From a virus, in IMG/VR virus record IMGVR_UViG_3300022927_001391, positions 41,169 through 105,168 of that record: a DNA stretch of 64,000 nt. One strand, 5' to 3'. The position numbers and the translations under genes are program-made. The notes beneath the pieces were generated by a model, which had not been told where the DNA came from, ran no database searches, and worked only from the letters and a program-made list of their open reading frames with translations. Below, piece after piece: positions 30,671 to 39,393 of this stretch (position 1 is its first letter; the number at the start of each line of letters is the position of its first letter).

Positions 30671-31949
30671 TGCTTGCCCACCATTGCTTTAGTTTACCAT
30701 ACACCCAAGGATCATTACCAATTCTTAAGGTATCTATAAACTTTAAACCACTCCTACGACTGTCGTATAGGTCCATTCGTTTTTTGGCTTTTCGTCTAGC
30801 CTCTTGATATGTGTCGGGATACTCTTCAGCAAACGTAGGCCGATTGAGTAAGTTTACCAACACATCATGCATTGCCCCATTGGTTAGAGGAAGTACACGA
30901 TTTATTATAGCATGAAGCTCTTGCTTGGGCAAGAATAAAGGAGACATTGCAATATCTGGCGTAAACGCAAAACACACCTTTACTAATAGATCCACATTTA
31001 ACTCATTGGCTAGCTCTTGTATTTTTAGAATTTGGCCTAGTCCAGGCGTAGTTAGTGTAAAGTCCAGTCGCATTTGTCTACGATGCTTGCTATGTTCTAA
31101 ACCTTGCTTGAAGTTTTCTATAAACTTGTTATAGTTTAATCCAGTACGTATGTACTCTCCAACCTCACCAACACCGTCAAGGCTAGCACAGATTTGCCAG
31201 TCTCTTACCTTCGCAAGTATGTCAGTATAAAGGTTGCAACCACCTAACTCAATACGGCTAAGGTTGGTATTGTACCTAGCGTATATACGTGGACCATCTC
31301 CAAGTTCTATAATGCGTTGCATATACCGCCAGTGCTGTTCATACATAAGTGGCTCTCCGCCCACCCAGTATATTTCCTCAACGCGATGTTCCTCGACTGC
31401 ACTAGCAAACTCCTGTTCTACAGTATCTTTTTGAAACTGGTCAATGGCTTGCTTTACAGATGTTTCCATCCAAGGTTCTATTTTACCATCCATACGTGCT
31501 TCTGCTTCCCAACTGCTACTCAGCATTGGACCGCACATACGACACTTAAAGTTGCATAGGTTAGTAAAACGATAGTCCCAACTAACAGGCTGCATACTAG
31601 TATAGCCTGTGTCATCCGTTGTTCGTGCTATGTCATCATACTTGTGTTTGAATAAATGCCAAAAGTAATCACGGTAAACATCTGTGTTAAGTAACTTCTT
31701 GTCACATACTTCACACTCAGGTGGTAGTTCGTTTGCTAGCATTTGACGTCGTACTCTGCGAATATGTTCGCCATTCCACCATTCTTCTAGTGTTTGTGGC
31801 ACATATTCATTTGTGCCATCAGCAGTGTCTATATACTGACGGAAGTTTTGTGCAGGTTCTCTGCTAGCACAACATAACCTACGCTCTGTCTGTGGACTTA
31901 GATAGGTATGCGTCCAGGGAGCCATACATAGGTTATCTGGTTTATCCAT
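30651..31949 (-). CDS. Radical SAM protein with N-terminal twitch/SPASM-like domain (CC type)
   Basis: The 432-residue protein has its auxiliary iron-sulfur module at the N-terminus: LCMAPW with C8, C26-C27, then a CxxC pair C79/C82, before the radical-SAM core with CNFKCRMCG (C132, C136, C139) and a GGEPLMYEQHW segment. Classical SPASM proteins carry the auxiliary module at the C-terminus; NCBI calls the reversed form N-terminal twitch radical SAM. Such enzymes modify peptides or small molecules with an Ado radical. The C-terminal region (about 290-432) is the substrate half. It overlaps the neighbouring genes by 20 and 8 bases. Confidence 0.85.
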   Translation of the reverse strand: MDKPDNLCMAPWTHTYLSPQTERRLCCASREPAQNFRQYIDTADGTNEYVPQTLEEWWNGEHIRRVRRQMLANELPPECEVCDKKLLNTDVYRDYFWHLFKHKYDDIARTTDDTGYTSMQPVSWDYRFTNLCNFKCRMCGPMLSSSWEAEARMDGKIEPWMETSVKQAIDQFQKDTVEQEFASAVEEHRVEEIYWVGGEPLMYEQHWRYMQRIIELGDGPRIYARYNTNLSRIELGGCNLYTDILAKVRDWQICASLDGVGEVGEYIRTGLNYNKFIENFKQGLEHSKHRRQMRLDFTLTTPGLGQILKIQELANELNVDLLVKVCFAFTPDIAMSPLFLPKQELHAIINRVLPLTNGAMHDVLVNLLNRPTFAEEYPDTYQEARRKAKKRMDLYDSRRSGLKFIDTLRIGNDPWVYGKLKQWWASIDTSSS

Positions 31950-32925
31950 TTATAAACTCTAGTATTTTTTCTTTAGTTTGCATGTTGCGTTTGTTAATCA
32001 CATCAAAAAACTTATTGTAAAAATAGTCATAATTATAATCAACTTGATCCTGTTGGTCGAGATCAAAACTAAAGTTGCTTATTAAGTTTTTGACATAATC
32101 AACTCTTTCGAAATCCCATTCTTCGTCCCAATTAATACCAAAATAATCTTCAAACGTTTCAAATCCTAATCCACGTAACCGTGCGTAGCCTAATCTTTGT
32201 CCAGTCATTACAAACATACTCTTTGATACTATTGGTTTAATAATTTTTTCTGTCAAATAACCATGCAATCTGTTATCATGACTATTGCATAAACTTTCAT
32301 TTGTCCAAATTAATTTGCAATCATTACAAATTACATTGTCAGTTGACCATTGATCTCCGGCGATACTGCGTTTTGGTATATTATATTTTGACTGATACGT
32401 CGGGTTAACCGGGTTTTCCAACCACGTATACTGTGTATCAGGATAATTATCCAACAGATGTTTGAGTATTTCCTCTTTATGCCAATCAGCTCTACGATTT
32501 AGACAACCAAATGTATATTGCCTTTGGTTTAAATTCTTTCTTGGTATTTTTGCAAACCATTTAAAATTAGGATGTGTATACCAGTGTAAATGTTCCATAT
32601 GAAAATATGTTACATCTAAGGTGTTCACAGTGTCACCTAAATGTTGACTTGTTATTATAATTTTTCTGCCGGTATACTTCTTTATGGTGTCTACCAAGTC
32701 AATATTCTCACATTCGCCTAAATTTGTTATAATATAGGTATCGTAACCTTTGGGGGGCGGCTTTTGACTCCAATCTCCTGTCATTACAAGATACGTATTG
32801 GTTTTATCTGTGACGTGTTTTAAAAATTCTAGATCTGTGCCACACTCTTGATAATATTTTCCAAATTCATAATTGTCTAGTGTACCATTATACAAGGTAA
32901 AGCCTAATATTTCCCATTCATTCAT
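31942..32925 (-). CDS. GT10-like glycosyltransferase
   Basis: The 327-residue protein is a paralogue of those at 26237, 36697 and 40722. Its C-terminal donor-binding segment is YLTEKIIKPIVSKSMFVMTG followed by LRGLGFETFEDYF. The N-terminal half carries TYLVMTGDWSQKPPPKGYD and a Cys pair CNDCKLIW near the middle (perhaps structural). Basic residues RQYTFGCLNRRADWHKEEIL would bind the nucleotide. It sits between two radical-SAM genes, overlapping each by eight bases. Fucose or another deoxy-sugar transfer is the family analogy, not a proof. Confidence 0.65.
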   Translation of the reverse strand: MNEWEILGFTLYNGTLDNYEFGKYYQECGTDLEFLKHVTDKTNTYLVMTGDWSQKPPPKGYDTYIITNLGECENIDLVDTIKKYTGRKIIITSQHLGDTVNTLDVTYFHMEHLHWYTHPNFKWFAKIPRKNLNQRQYTFGCLNRRADWHKEEILKHLLDNYPDTQYTWLENPVNPTYQSKYNIPKRSIAGDQWSTDNVICNDCKLIWTNESLCNSHDNRLHGYLTEKIIKPIVSKSMFVMTGQRLGYARLRGLGFETFEDYFGINWDEEWDFERVDYVKNLISNFSFDLDQQDQVDYNYDYFYNKFFDVINKRNMQTKEKILEFING

Positions 32926-34060
32926 AACCTATTAATCTCGCAACTTCTGGATGTGTATCTGCAAAACTTACGCCTCTAAACTTATCTGTCTCACGTATTT
33001 TTGCAAATATCTTCTCTGGATCAATTACAGGCTGAGAAAGTGTAATTGCTTTAATACTACGGATCTGATCTGCATAGTCACTGTGCATAACTATTGCCTT
33101 GTCTAGTCTATGCATAAACTCTGCATGTGCATCGCGAGGTAGATTGAGTAAACTATACTCCTCAGGATCATGCATTAGATTAAAGTGTATGTCATCTATT
33201 CCACTCTGCTTTGCCCAGTTAAGTATCTCAGTCATGTAATAAGTGTTCTGTAGATTCCAAGTAATACACAACTGCAAACTAAATGGATAGCCTTGTTCCT
33301 TCATTTCAATGAAACGTTTGATATTACGATTTACTGTACGCCACTTTGCGCCATCACGTTCATACTCAAAACGTTTGCCGGTATTGTCTATGCTAAATGC
33401 AATCTGTACATGTTTAAAGTGCCGCCATACTTCATGCTGTTTGGGGAACTGTGTGCCATTTGTGTTATAGTGGATGTCAATCTCGCCTGCATGCCCCTGA
33501 TCCACTGCACGTTGTAGTAAATCAAAATGCTGTTTAATAAGGAAAGGTTCACCTCCAGTAAATTCAAAGTACTTTAGATTTGGTAGTAGGCTATCCAAAT
33601 TGTCCCAAAAACCTTGACTGCGTCTTGGCCATTGGCCCTCTCGTAACCACTGCTTGGCAATATGCTTGTCCCCAAACTGTGCAATTTGTTCTTGTGCCCA
33701 TTTACTGCTACTCCAACTGCCGCATATGCGACATTTAAGATTACAGATGTTGCCTAGTTTAAGATCAAGGAATATTAGGTCAGGTTCAAAAGGTACGTGC
33801 TTAAACTTTTCCAACATGTATTCACGCTTGGACTTTTTTCCAGCCGTTTCTTCAATCCAACAGCGTTCACACTGTTCAGGCTGTTTACCTTGTTCAAAAG
33901 TTTCTCGCAACTCTTGCATTGCACTGCTGTTAAATGCTTCTTCTAAAGTATGTGTACGCAAGTTTAATCCAGGTAGTTCACCTTTGTACAAACAACAGGG
34001 ACGAACACCGCCTAGTGGTGTTGTTTCCAAACTAATCCATGGCAGTATACATTTATGCAT
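32918..34060 (-). CDS. Radical SAM protein with N-terminal twitch/SPASM-like domain (CC type)
   Basis: Using the ATG at 34060 the protein has 380 residues and starts MHKCILPWISLETTP, which lines up with the CxxPW beginning of its paralogues; an upstream start would add 30 residues that overlap the neighbour more heavily. The twitch part has C4, C22-C23 and C64/C67 (QCERCW). The radical-SAM core has CNLKCRICG (C106, C110, C113) and a TGGEPFLIKQHFDLL segment. Its C-terminal half has HFNLMHDPEEYSLL. The start overlaps the previous stop by eight bases. Substrate unknown. Confidence 0.82.
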   Translation of the reverse strand: MHKCILPWISLETTPLGGVRPCCLYKGELPGLNLRTHTLEEAFNSSAMQELRETFEQGKQPEQCERCWIEETAGKKSKREYMLEKFKHVPFEPDLIFLDLKLGNICNLKCRICGSWSSSKWAQEQIAQFGDKHIAKQWLREGQWPRRSQGFWDNLDSLLPNLKYFEFTGGEPFLIKQHFDLLQRAVDQGHAGEIDIHYNTNGTQFPKQHEVWRHFKHVQIAFSIDNTGKRFEYERDGAKWRTVNRNIKRFIEMKEQGYPFSLQLCITWNLQNTYYMTEILNWAKQSGIDDIHFNLMHDPEEYSLLNLPRDAHAEFMHRLDKAIVMHSDYADQIRSIKAITLSQPVIDPEKIFAKIRETDKFRGVSFADTHPEVARLIGYE

Positions 34061-35366
34061 AGTCTTGTAATCTTTCGAGTTCAGGGAATACGCTGAAGAA
34101 ACTTTCATTGCGCCAACGATCAAGTTCCTTAGCCCGCATAACAAACTCATGAATGAGCTTGCTGTTATCAGTTGTTTGCATATACTTTACTGCACTCTTA
34201 AACCCATTTGTAGCTCTTGTTAAATGATCCTGCGGTTCAAGCCATGCAATATGTTCATTGTATATATCTACTAGTTCAGTCTTCATGTCATTGGGTAGTA
34301 CATCCAAACGGAAACGCACAGGATCTTGTAATATATTAACATTCCAATCACTGGGTTTGACTAGTCCTAGCTCTACCCATTCTCTATGAAAGTTAACAAT
34401 ATTATAACTGTTCATCAGGCTTAGTGTTGAACTTACATAAAAATCTACAGTAGGACACTTCTCTAGCATACGTTCTCTGTTTGCTACAATCTTACTCCAC
34501 TCTGTACCTTTACGCATGAGCTCACCACGTGCATAGTTTGCATCCAAACTTGCCCCAATGCTTACAATGTCAAACTCATTCCACATGTCCAGCACATCCT
34601 GCTGTTTGAATACTAGCTCTGTAAAGTTTGTATTGTAGTTTAGTCTAACATCTGTGCGGCCTCTGCGTAATAGTTCACGAAGCAATTTGTAATGCTCTGC
34701 CATCATTAGTGGTTCACCACCTGCAAAGTAAATGTTTTCTATGCTGTCTATGTGTGGTTCTAACTGTTCCCACATGTCCATTTCGTAGCGTCCTGCGTAC
34801 TGCACGTTGGGATGATCCTGTGGTAACCAACTCATCTTCTTTGCTTCTTTTACCCAGTTGCTGCTAAAAATATCACCGCATGTACGACAAGCTAGGTTAC
34901 ATAAATTACTAAAGCGTATGTCATAGTACTTGAGTTCAAAACGATCTAGTGTTCCGTCATCTAGTGTTTCATCTACAACCGCAATGTGATGACCTTCATT
35001 TTTGTTTTGACTGTAGCGCATGCTAACAAAGCCTGCTGCTTCCTGTTCATAACATTTGGTACACTGTTTGCAAGGTTTATCTGCTAACATGTTACGACGC
35101 ATTTCACGTAATGGTTCGTCGTTCCATACTTCAGCCATAGTCTGTTCACGCAGGTTACCAACTGGATGTTCCATTAGTCCCAAGCAACAAGGATAGGCAC
35201 GGCCATCTGGAAACGCATGCAAGTGAATCCATGGCAGTATACAAAATGATTCACTGGTTAACAGTCTGTCACGCTGCACGTCTGTAAGATCTTCTACATC
35301 AATGTACACAGGTTTACGTGTATGATAATCGTAGTTTTTATAATAATTTTCTAATTTGTCTGTCAT
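34053..35366 (-). CDS. Radical SAM protein with N-terminal twitch/SPASM-like domain (CC type)
   Basis: The 437-residue protein has a 35-residue basic lead, then the twitch motifs SFCILPWIHLHAFPDGRAYPC (C42 and C60-C61), LREQTMAEVWNDEPLREMR, and KPCKQCTKCYEQE with C99/C102/C105. The core carries LCNLACRTCG (C156, C160, C163), AGGEPLMMAEHYKLL and a later RLDVLPNDMK. This is the clearest SPASM-like copy in the set: the GNL...W......LR spacing is exactly that of peptide-modifying SPASM enzymes. It overlaps the genes on both sides (by 8 and 4 bases). Confidence 0.87.
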   Translation of the reverse strand: MTDKLENYYKNYDYHTRKPVYIDVEDLTDVQRDRLLTSESFCILPWIHLHAFPDGRAYPCCLGLMEHPVGNLREQTMAEVWNDEPLREMRRNMLADKPCKQCTKCYEQEAAGFVSMRYSQNKNEGHHIAVVDETLDDGTLDRFELKYYDIRFSNLCNLACRTCGDIFSSNWVKEAKKMSWLPQDHPNVQYAGRYEMDMWEQLEPHIDSIENIYFAGGEPLMMAEHYKLLRELLRRGRTDVRLNYNTNFTELVFKQQDVLDMWNEFDIVSIGASLDANYARGELMRKGTEWSKIVANRERMLEKCPTVDFYVSSTLSLMNSYNIVNFHREWVELGLVKPSDWNVNILQDPVRFRLDVLPNDMKTELVDIYNEHIAWLEPQDHLTRATNGFKSAVKYMQTTDNSKLIHEFVMRAKELDRWRNESFFSVFPELERLQDYA

Positions 35367-36709
35367 AGACTGTTATACCATTCAGCTAATTCTGGGAAAG
35401 TCTCAGTAAAGTTTTTATTCCTGCGCACATCATACTGCCTATAAAACTTTTTAAAGTCGTTGTGTAGTTTAGGCATTTCAAACGCTTCACTATGCGGCGT
35501 TTCTACTGTACGCAAATATGTTACCAGTCGTTCCAACTGTCCTTGTTCAAACTGATGCATTGGCGTGCTGCGGTTAAGGTACTTGGGTGCCCAACGTTTG
35601 TATAAGTCTTCTAGTCTATCAGCGTGACGATTACGAATATCATTAGGAAGTACTAAGGGCGACTGAAAACTTGGAAAGCGTAATATATTTAAACTGAATA
35701 CTGCAAAGTTATTTCCTAACAGTTTTCTTGCTTGTAATATTTGATCGATTAGATCCGGTAGTGTTTCTAAACACAATGCGTTAATGGTCATCATACAATG
35801 TGTACCGATGCCTGCCTCACTTAATTTACAAATATTTTCCCACCAGTATTCAAAGTCCAAACCATCACGAATATATTCTGCTCTTGCACTAGTGCTTTCA
35901 CAACTTGTATAAACATCCAAACTAGGCAAATAACTACGTGCGCTTATTAGTCTATCAATGAATTCCTGCTTACCGCCTAAGTTACTATTAATAGCAAGTT
36001 TGGTTTGACTTTTGTCTACGTTAGCTTTGAACCAATCTATCAAACGCCACAAGTCTGCACTCATTGTTGGCTCACCGCCGGTTACTCGTAGTTCACGTAG
36101 TGTACTGTGGAGATCAGTTTCCCACCATTTAAAAAATGCTTCTACGTAAGGATTTCTATCCTCCACCCCATAAAGCTGGCTACTACTATGAACGTGAGTA
36201 AAGTGGTTGCGGCCATCACTAACAAGGCCTTGATAACTACCATTTGTTTTTAAGTCCTTTACCCATGTGCTACTAAAAGCAGGATTACAATAACTGCAAG
36301 CAAAATTGCAGGTACGATCAAAGGCAATTTCGAGTGTTCGGAGATTGACGTCACTATCATGCGGGCTATTTCGCGCATCTTGTAATTCCTCATCAGTATA
36401 TATCTTACTTTTGTATACACGGTCACTTATAAAGTTAGAACCCATGTCCTCTATTTTCCAACAGTATTCACAACCCTGTGGTCGTTCCCCACACTGCATT
36501 TGTCGTCTTTGTTCTTTTTTCTCCGGTGTATTATGTAACAGTTTTGGGTTTGCTTCTACCTCAACAGGATCTACTTTATGTGGCAATGGATGATGGCAAC
36601 TGGTGGTCATGCCACTACCTAACCATATGGTGGCATTGTACCACTTAGCACCGCAGAAGGTCGGACTAAGTTTATCGAGGACCTGCTGCTTGTAGGTTAG
36701 ATCATCCAT
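35363..36709 (-). CDS. Radical SAM protein with N-terminal twitch-like domain (SCHHP type)
   Basis: The 448-residue protein belongs to a second subtype. Its N-terminal module has TFCGAKW (C19), SCHHP (C38 with H39 and H40) in place of the CC pair, and a CEYCW pair (C80/C83), preceded by the helix KLLHNTPEKKEQRRQM. The core has CNFACSYCNPAFSSTW (C134, C138, C141) and VTGGEPTMSADLWRL. The gene at 39359 is its closest paralogue here. The His-rich variant implies a different auxiliary-cluster ligand set or a mononuclear metal site. Start and stop overlap the neighbours by 13 and 4 bases. Confidence 0.83.
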   Translation of the reverse strand: MDDLTYKQQVLDKLSPTFCGAKWYNATIWLGSGMTTSCHHPLPHKVDPVEVEANPKLLHNTPEKKEQRRQMQCGERPQGCEYCWKIEDMGSNFISDRVYKSKIYTDEELQDARNSPHDSDVNLRTLEIAFDRTCNFACSYCNPAFSSTWVKDLKTNGSYQGLVSDGRNHFTHVHSSSQLYGVEDRNPYVEAFFKWWETDLHSTLRELRVTGGEPTMSADLWRLIDWFKANVDKSQTKLAINSNLGGKQEFIDRLISARSYLPSLDVYTSCESTSARAEYIRDGLDFEYWWENICKLSEAGIGTHCMMTINALCLETLPDLIDQILQARKLLGNNFAVFSLNILRFPSFQSPLVLPNDIRNRHADRLEDLYKRWAPKYLNRSTPMHQFEQGQLERLVTYLRTVETPHSEAFEMPKLHNDFKKFYRQYDVRRNKNFTETFPELAEWYNSL

Positions 36710-37731
36710 TCAAAGATATGTTCCATTTTGTATTCTTGTTCACTACTGAACTCATAAAAACGTTCTTTATTATAACGTAGATCGTCTAGCATGTCACTAT
36801 ACATACTAGTCAAATCCTGTGTTTGTAAATGCTCTAACACTTGCCACACAGTATCGTGAGGGCCTTGTGTTTCAGCTGGTATATGATCCCAGTAATGATT
36901 GAATGTTTTAAACCCATGATTACGCATCCATGCATAGGTTTTAGGATTTCCGTGTACAATGTATGGACGTAATCCTATTGTAGCTTTCCACATTTTCTCC
37001 GTAACTAACAACGGTTGCCATTCGTCAAAAACAGTTTCACTGATAATGTTCAAGAAATGATTCTGCCATAAATCTAGTCTGCCTAATGTTACTAGATCAT
37101 TCGGAATACCTGCAAAATCATCATGACTGCCGTTGTGCAGATAGTTTTCTGGATAGTCTTCGATAGTTATTGGTTCCCAGTGTTGTATGCCACCTTGCCA
37201 GTCAATTCCCTCTTGTGGTCCACCTAGTGTCACTATACCATGTTTGAGTAAATCTCTTAGTCTAAGTATTTCAGTTATCTCAACTCTATGTAATCTAGGT
37301 TTGCGTTGATATAGCATGTACATGTATATAGGTTGTTGCATAACTACTTGATCTTCAGTGTACTTTGGCATTAAGTCTTTGCCAATTAGTCCATGGAAGT
37401 TCCATTCATAGGGACTGTTTTCAAACATGCCTATACGGTAAATGTTTTTGATATTATATTTCTTTACAATACTATCTAGATCTTCGCTGGTAAGATATAC
37501 CGGATCAATTACACTTAGTAAAAACAAGTTATCAAAATCGTGCGTAAAGCTCATTGCACGTTTATATTCGTTGTTTTCAAACTGACTACCAAACCAAGTT
37601 GTATTAATAACGAGATTACGATCGTTAGGAAAAGCACTAGCTACTTGTTGTACTGTGCTGTCAAAAATGTGTTTTTCTTCAGGGCCATATTGCCAACTAA
37701 TTGGAAAATGAGTGCCTACACGTTCTAGCAT
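36697..37731 (-). CDS. GT10-like glycosyltransferase
   Basis: The 344-residue protein has the donor-binding segment LLVTEKMWKATIGLRPYIVHG followed by WMRNHGFKTFNHYWDHIP, as in the other TEK-motif proteins of the island. The front half has a Rossmann-like pattern (NLVINTTWFGSQFE, FDNLFLLSVIDPVYLTSED, NIKNIYRIGMFE). Acceptor and donor are unknown. It overlaps its radical-SAM neighbour by 13 bases and shares one base with the epimerase gene, so it may use the sugar nucleotide that enzyme makes. Confidence 0.65.
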   Translation of the reverse strand: MLERVGTHFPISWQYGPEEKHIFDSTVQQVASAFPNDRNLVINTTWFGSQFENNEYKRAMSFTHDFDNLFLLSVIDPVYLTSEDLDSIVKKYNIKNIYRIGMFENSPYEWNFHGLIGKDLMPKYTEDQVVMQQPIYMYMLYQRKPRLHRVEITEILRLRDLLKHGIVTLGGPQEGIDWQGGIQHWEPITIEDYPENYLHNGSHDDFAGIPNDLVTLGRLDLWQNHFLNIISETVFDEWQPLLVTEKMWKATIGLRPYIVHGNPKTYAWMRNHGFKTFNHYWDHIPAETQGPHDTVWQVLEHLQTQDLTSMYSDMLDDLRYNKERFYEFSSEQEYKMEHIFEWMI

Positions 37732-38555
37732 TAGATCATATTCCTAACACCGTCTCTGAAACTGGTTGGGCATTCTAGACCCAAGCTCTTCATACGAGTA
37801 GTATCTGCATATCTATGACCTGCACCTTCTGGCTCATCAGTGTCTCGCTCTACAGGCACACGCTCTCCCCATATAAGTTCATAGATAGTTTCCGCGACTT
37901 CAATAAAGTCAATTGGAATACCTGTTCCAATATTGACTGTTATACTATCATCTCTTTGGATTAGCGTGTTCCAAATAGCCAGTGCATCGTCAATATAAAC
38001 CCAGTCACGTGTTTGTGTCCCGCTACCCCATACACTACACTGCTTACGTTTGGCACGTTCGATAATAGCAGGTAGCGGATAGTCCATGCTCTGTCCAGGT
38101 CCATATATACTAAAAGGTCTAACAACCATACTAGGTATTTTGCAAAACTCTAGCATACGTTCTGCCATAAGTTTTTCCATACCGTATAAGTCAAACGTAT
38201 CACTACTGCCAAATGTATCCTCTTGCATAGGAGTACCAGTTTTATGCTGTAGGTCCACGGGATATGCTGCACAACTACTTGGGTAAAGTATTTTACCACA
38301 ATGCTGTTCTGCCCAACTAAAGGCAATCCTATCTAGTTCAGCGTTCTCTGCAATACGCCAATAGTTATTATCGATACCTTTGCGTCCTCCTACGTAGGCT
38401 GCAAAATGTATGAGCACATCAAAGTTTTCATTGGGCATACCCTTGCGTATGTCTTCTTGAATGTCCATGCCTGTAACAGCATGACCTTGATCTGCAAAAT
38501 ATTTTTGTGCGTGGCTACCTAAAAAGCCTCTGTTACCTGTAATTAATATTTTCAT
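37731..38555 (-). CDS. NAD-dependent sugar-nucleotide epimerase/dehydratase
   Basis: The 274-residue protein is an extended short-chain dehydrogenase: GNRGFLGSH (the GxxGxxG NAD loop, about 7-15), SSCAAYPV with the active Ser, YGMEK (YxxxK catalytic pair), and TRDWVYIDDAL. Family members interconvert sugar nucleotides (UDP-glucose 4-epimerase, GDP-mannose epimerase/reductase such as GDP-fucose synthase); the exact reaction is not clear. It is shorter than the usual 310-340. It would provide the activated sugar for the GT10-like proteins, and it overlaps the SGNH gene by 23 bases. Confidence 0.88.
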   Translation of the reverse strand: MKILITGNRGFLGSHAQKYFADQGHAVTGMDIQEDIRKGMPNENFDVLIHFAAYVGGRKGIDNNYWRIAENAELDRIAFSWAEQHCGKILYPSSCAAYPVDLQHKTGTPMQEDTFGSSDTFDLYGMEKLMAERMLEFCKIPSMVVRPFSIYGPGQSMDYPLPAIIERAKRKQCSVWGSGTQTRDWVYIDDALAIWNTLIQRDDSITVNIGTGIPIDFIEVAETIYELIWGERVPVERDTDEPEGAGHRYADTTRMKSLGLECPTSFRDGVRNMI

Positions 38556-39393
38556 ATACGTACTCTGCCCATTGTTTGTGATAGTCTGCTAACGGATGTT
38601 GATTACGGAATATATTAGTATCTGAGTAATGCTGTTCTCTGTATTCAACACTGTCTATTAGCTGTAACATCCATTGCTTAAAGTCTACTAGTTGTTTACC
38701 GCTAACAAACTCTTCGATAGTCAGCAGTCTTTCAACTGCTGTCATATCTGTATAGACACATTTGTCGTCAGTAATTCCTATTGTTTTGTACCAAGCGTCA
38801 AAACTTGAAGTGAAACCTAAACTATCTATCATATTAGTAGTAAGGTATAGATTAACGTGAGGAAACTGTAAACTGTTGCGTATTTGTTTTATAGCCGTTG
38901 TATTTAACAATTCCAAAAGACTGTAATAATCATTAGGTGTGTTTATATTTTGTTTGAACCACTCTACGTAGTCAAAGTCATGATCAATATCTGTGTTAAA
39001 CATTCTACCAGCACCTGTAAACACACAGACTACTAGGATCTTTTCATAGTTTAACAATGGCACAATATTGGCAAACTCAGTTATCCTGTTAGCCATCCAT
39101 TGATTTCCTTGAGCACACAATGCGAGATTTAACCAGTCCGAGCCCATCATACCTGAGAGTTGGTTTCCCCAAACGGATTTTAATCTATAGTCATCGTCAG
39201 AGTTGTTCTCGCTTATATCGCTACCCCAAGTCCAACTATCTCCGACAGTAACTAGTAGAATGTTGCTTGATCTGCTTACAAAGTCAAAAGTGTTTGTAGG
39301 AGTTAGATACCAGCTATTAGTGCTATCAGCGATAGTAAAATACCTAGGAAGTACTTCTTTAGCTAAAACTATTGGCAATGTATTTGCACTCAT
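38533..39393 (-). CDS. SGNH-hydrolase-like protein
   Basis: The 286-residue protein contains LLVTVGDSWTWGSDI (about 46-60), block I of SGNH hydrolases, followed by LNLALCAQGNQWMANRI with a block-II/III-like Gly-Asn. The last part has NIFRNQHPLADYHKQWAEY, where HPLADYH fits the C-terminal catalytic His block. It is a paralogue of the proteins at 25597 and 45357. Deacylation or O-acyl transfer on a glycan is the likely activity. It overlaps its neighbours by 23 and 35 bases, which is typical for this island. Confidence 0.65.
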   Translation of the reverse strand: MSANTLPIVLAKEVLPRYFTIADSTNSWYLTPTNTFDFVSRSSNILLVTVGDSWTWGSDISENNSDDDYRLKSVWGNQLSGMMGSDWLNLALCAQGNQWMANRITEFANIVPLLNYEKILVVCVFTGAGRMFNTDIDHDFDYVEWFKQNINTPNDYYSLLELLNTTAIKQIRNSLQFPHVNLYLTTNMIDSLGFTSSFDAWYKTIGITDDKCVYTDMTAVERLLTIEEFVSGKQLVDFKQWMLQLIDSVEYREQHYSDTNIFRNQHPLADYHKQWAEYVYENINYR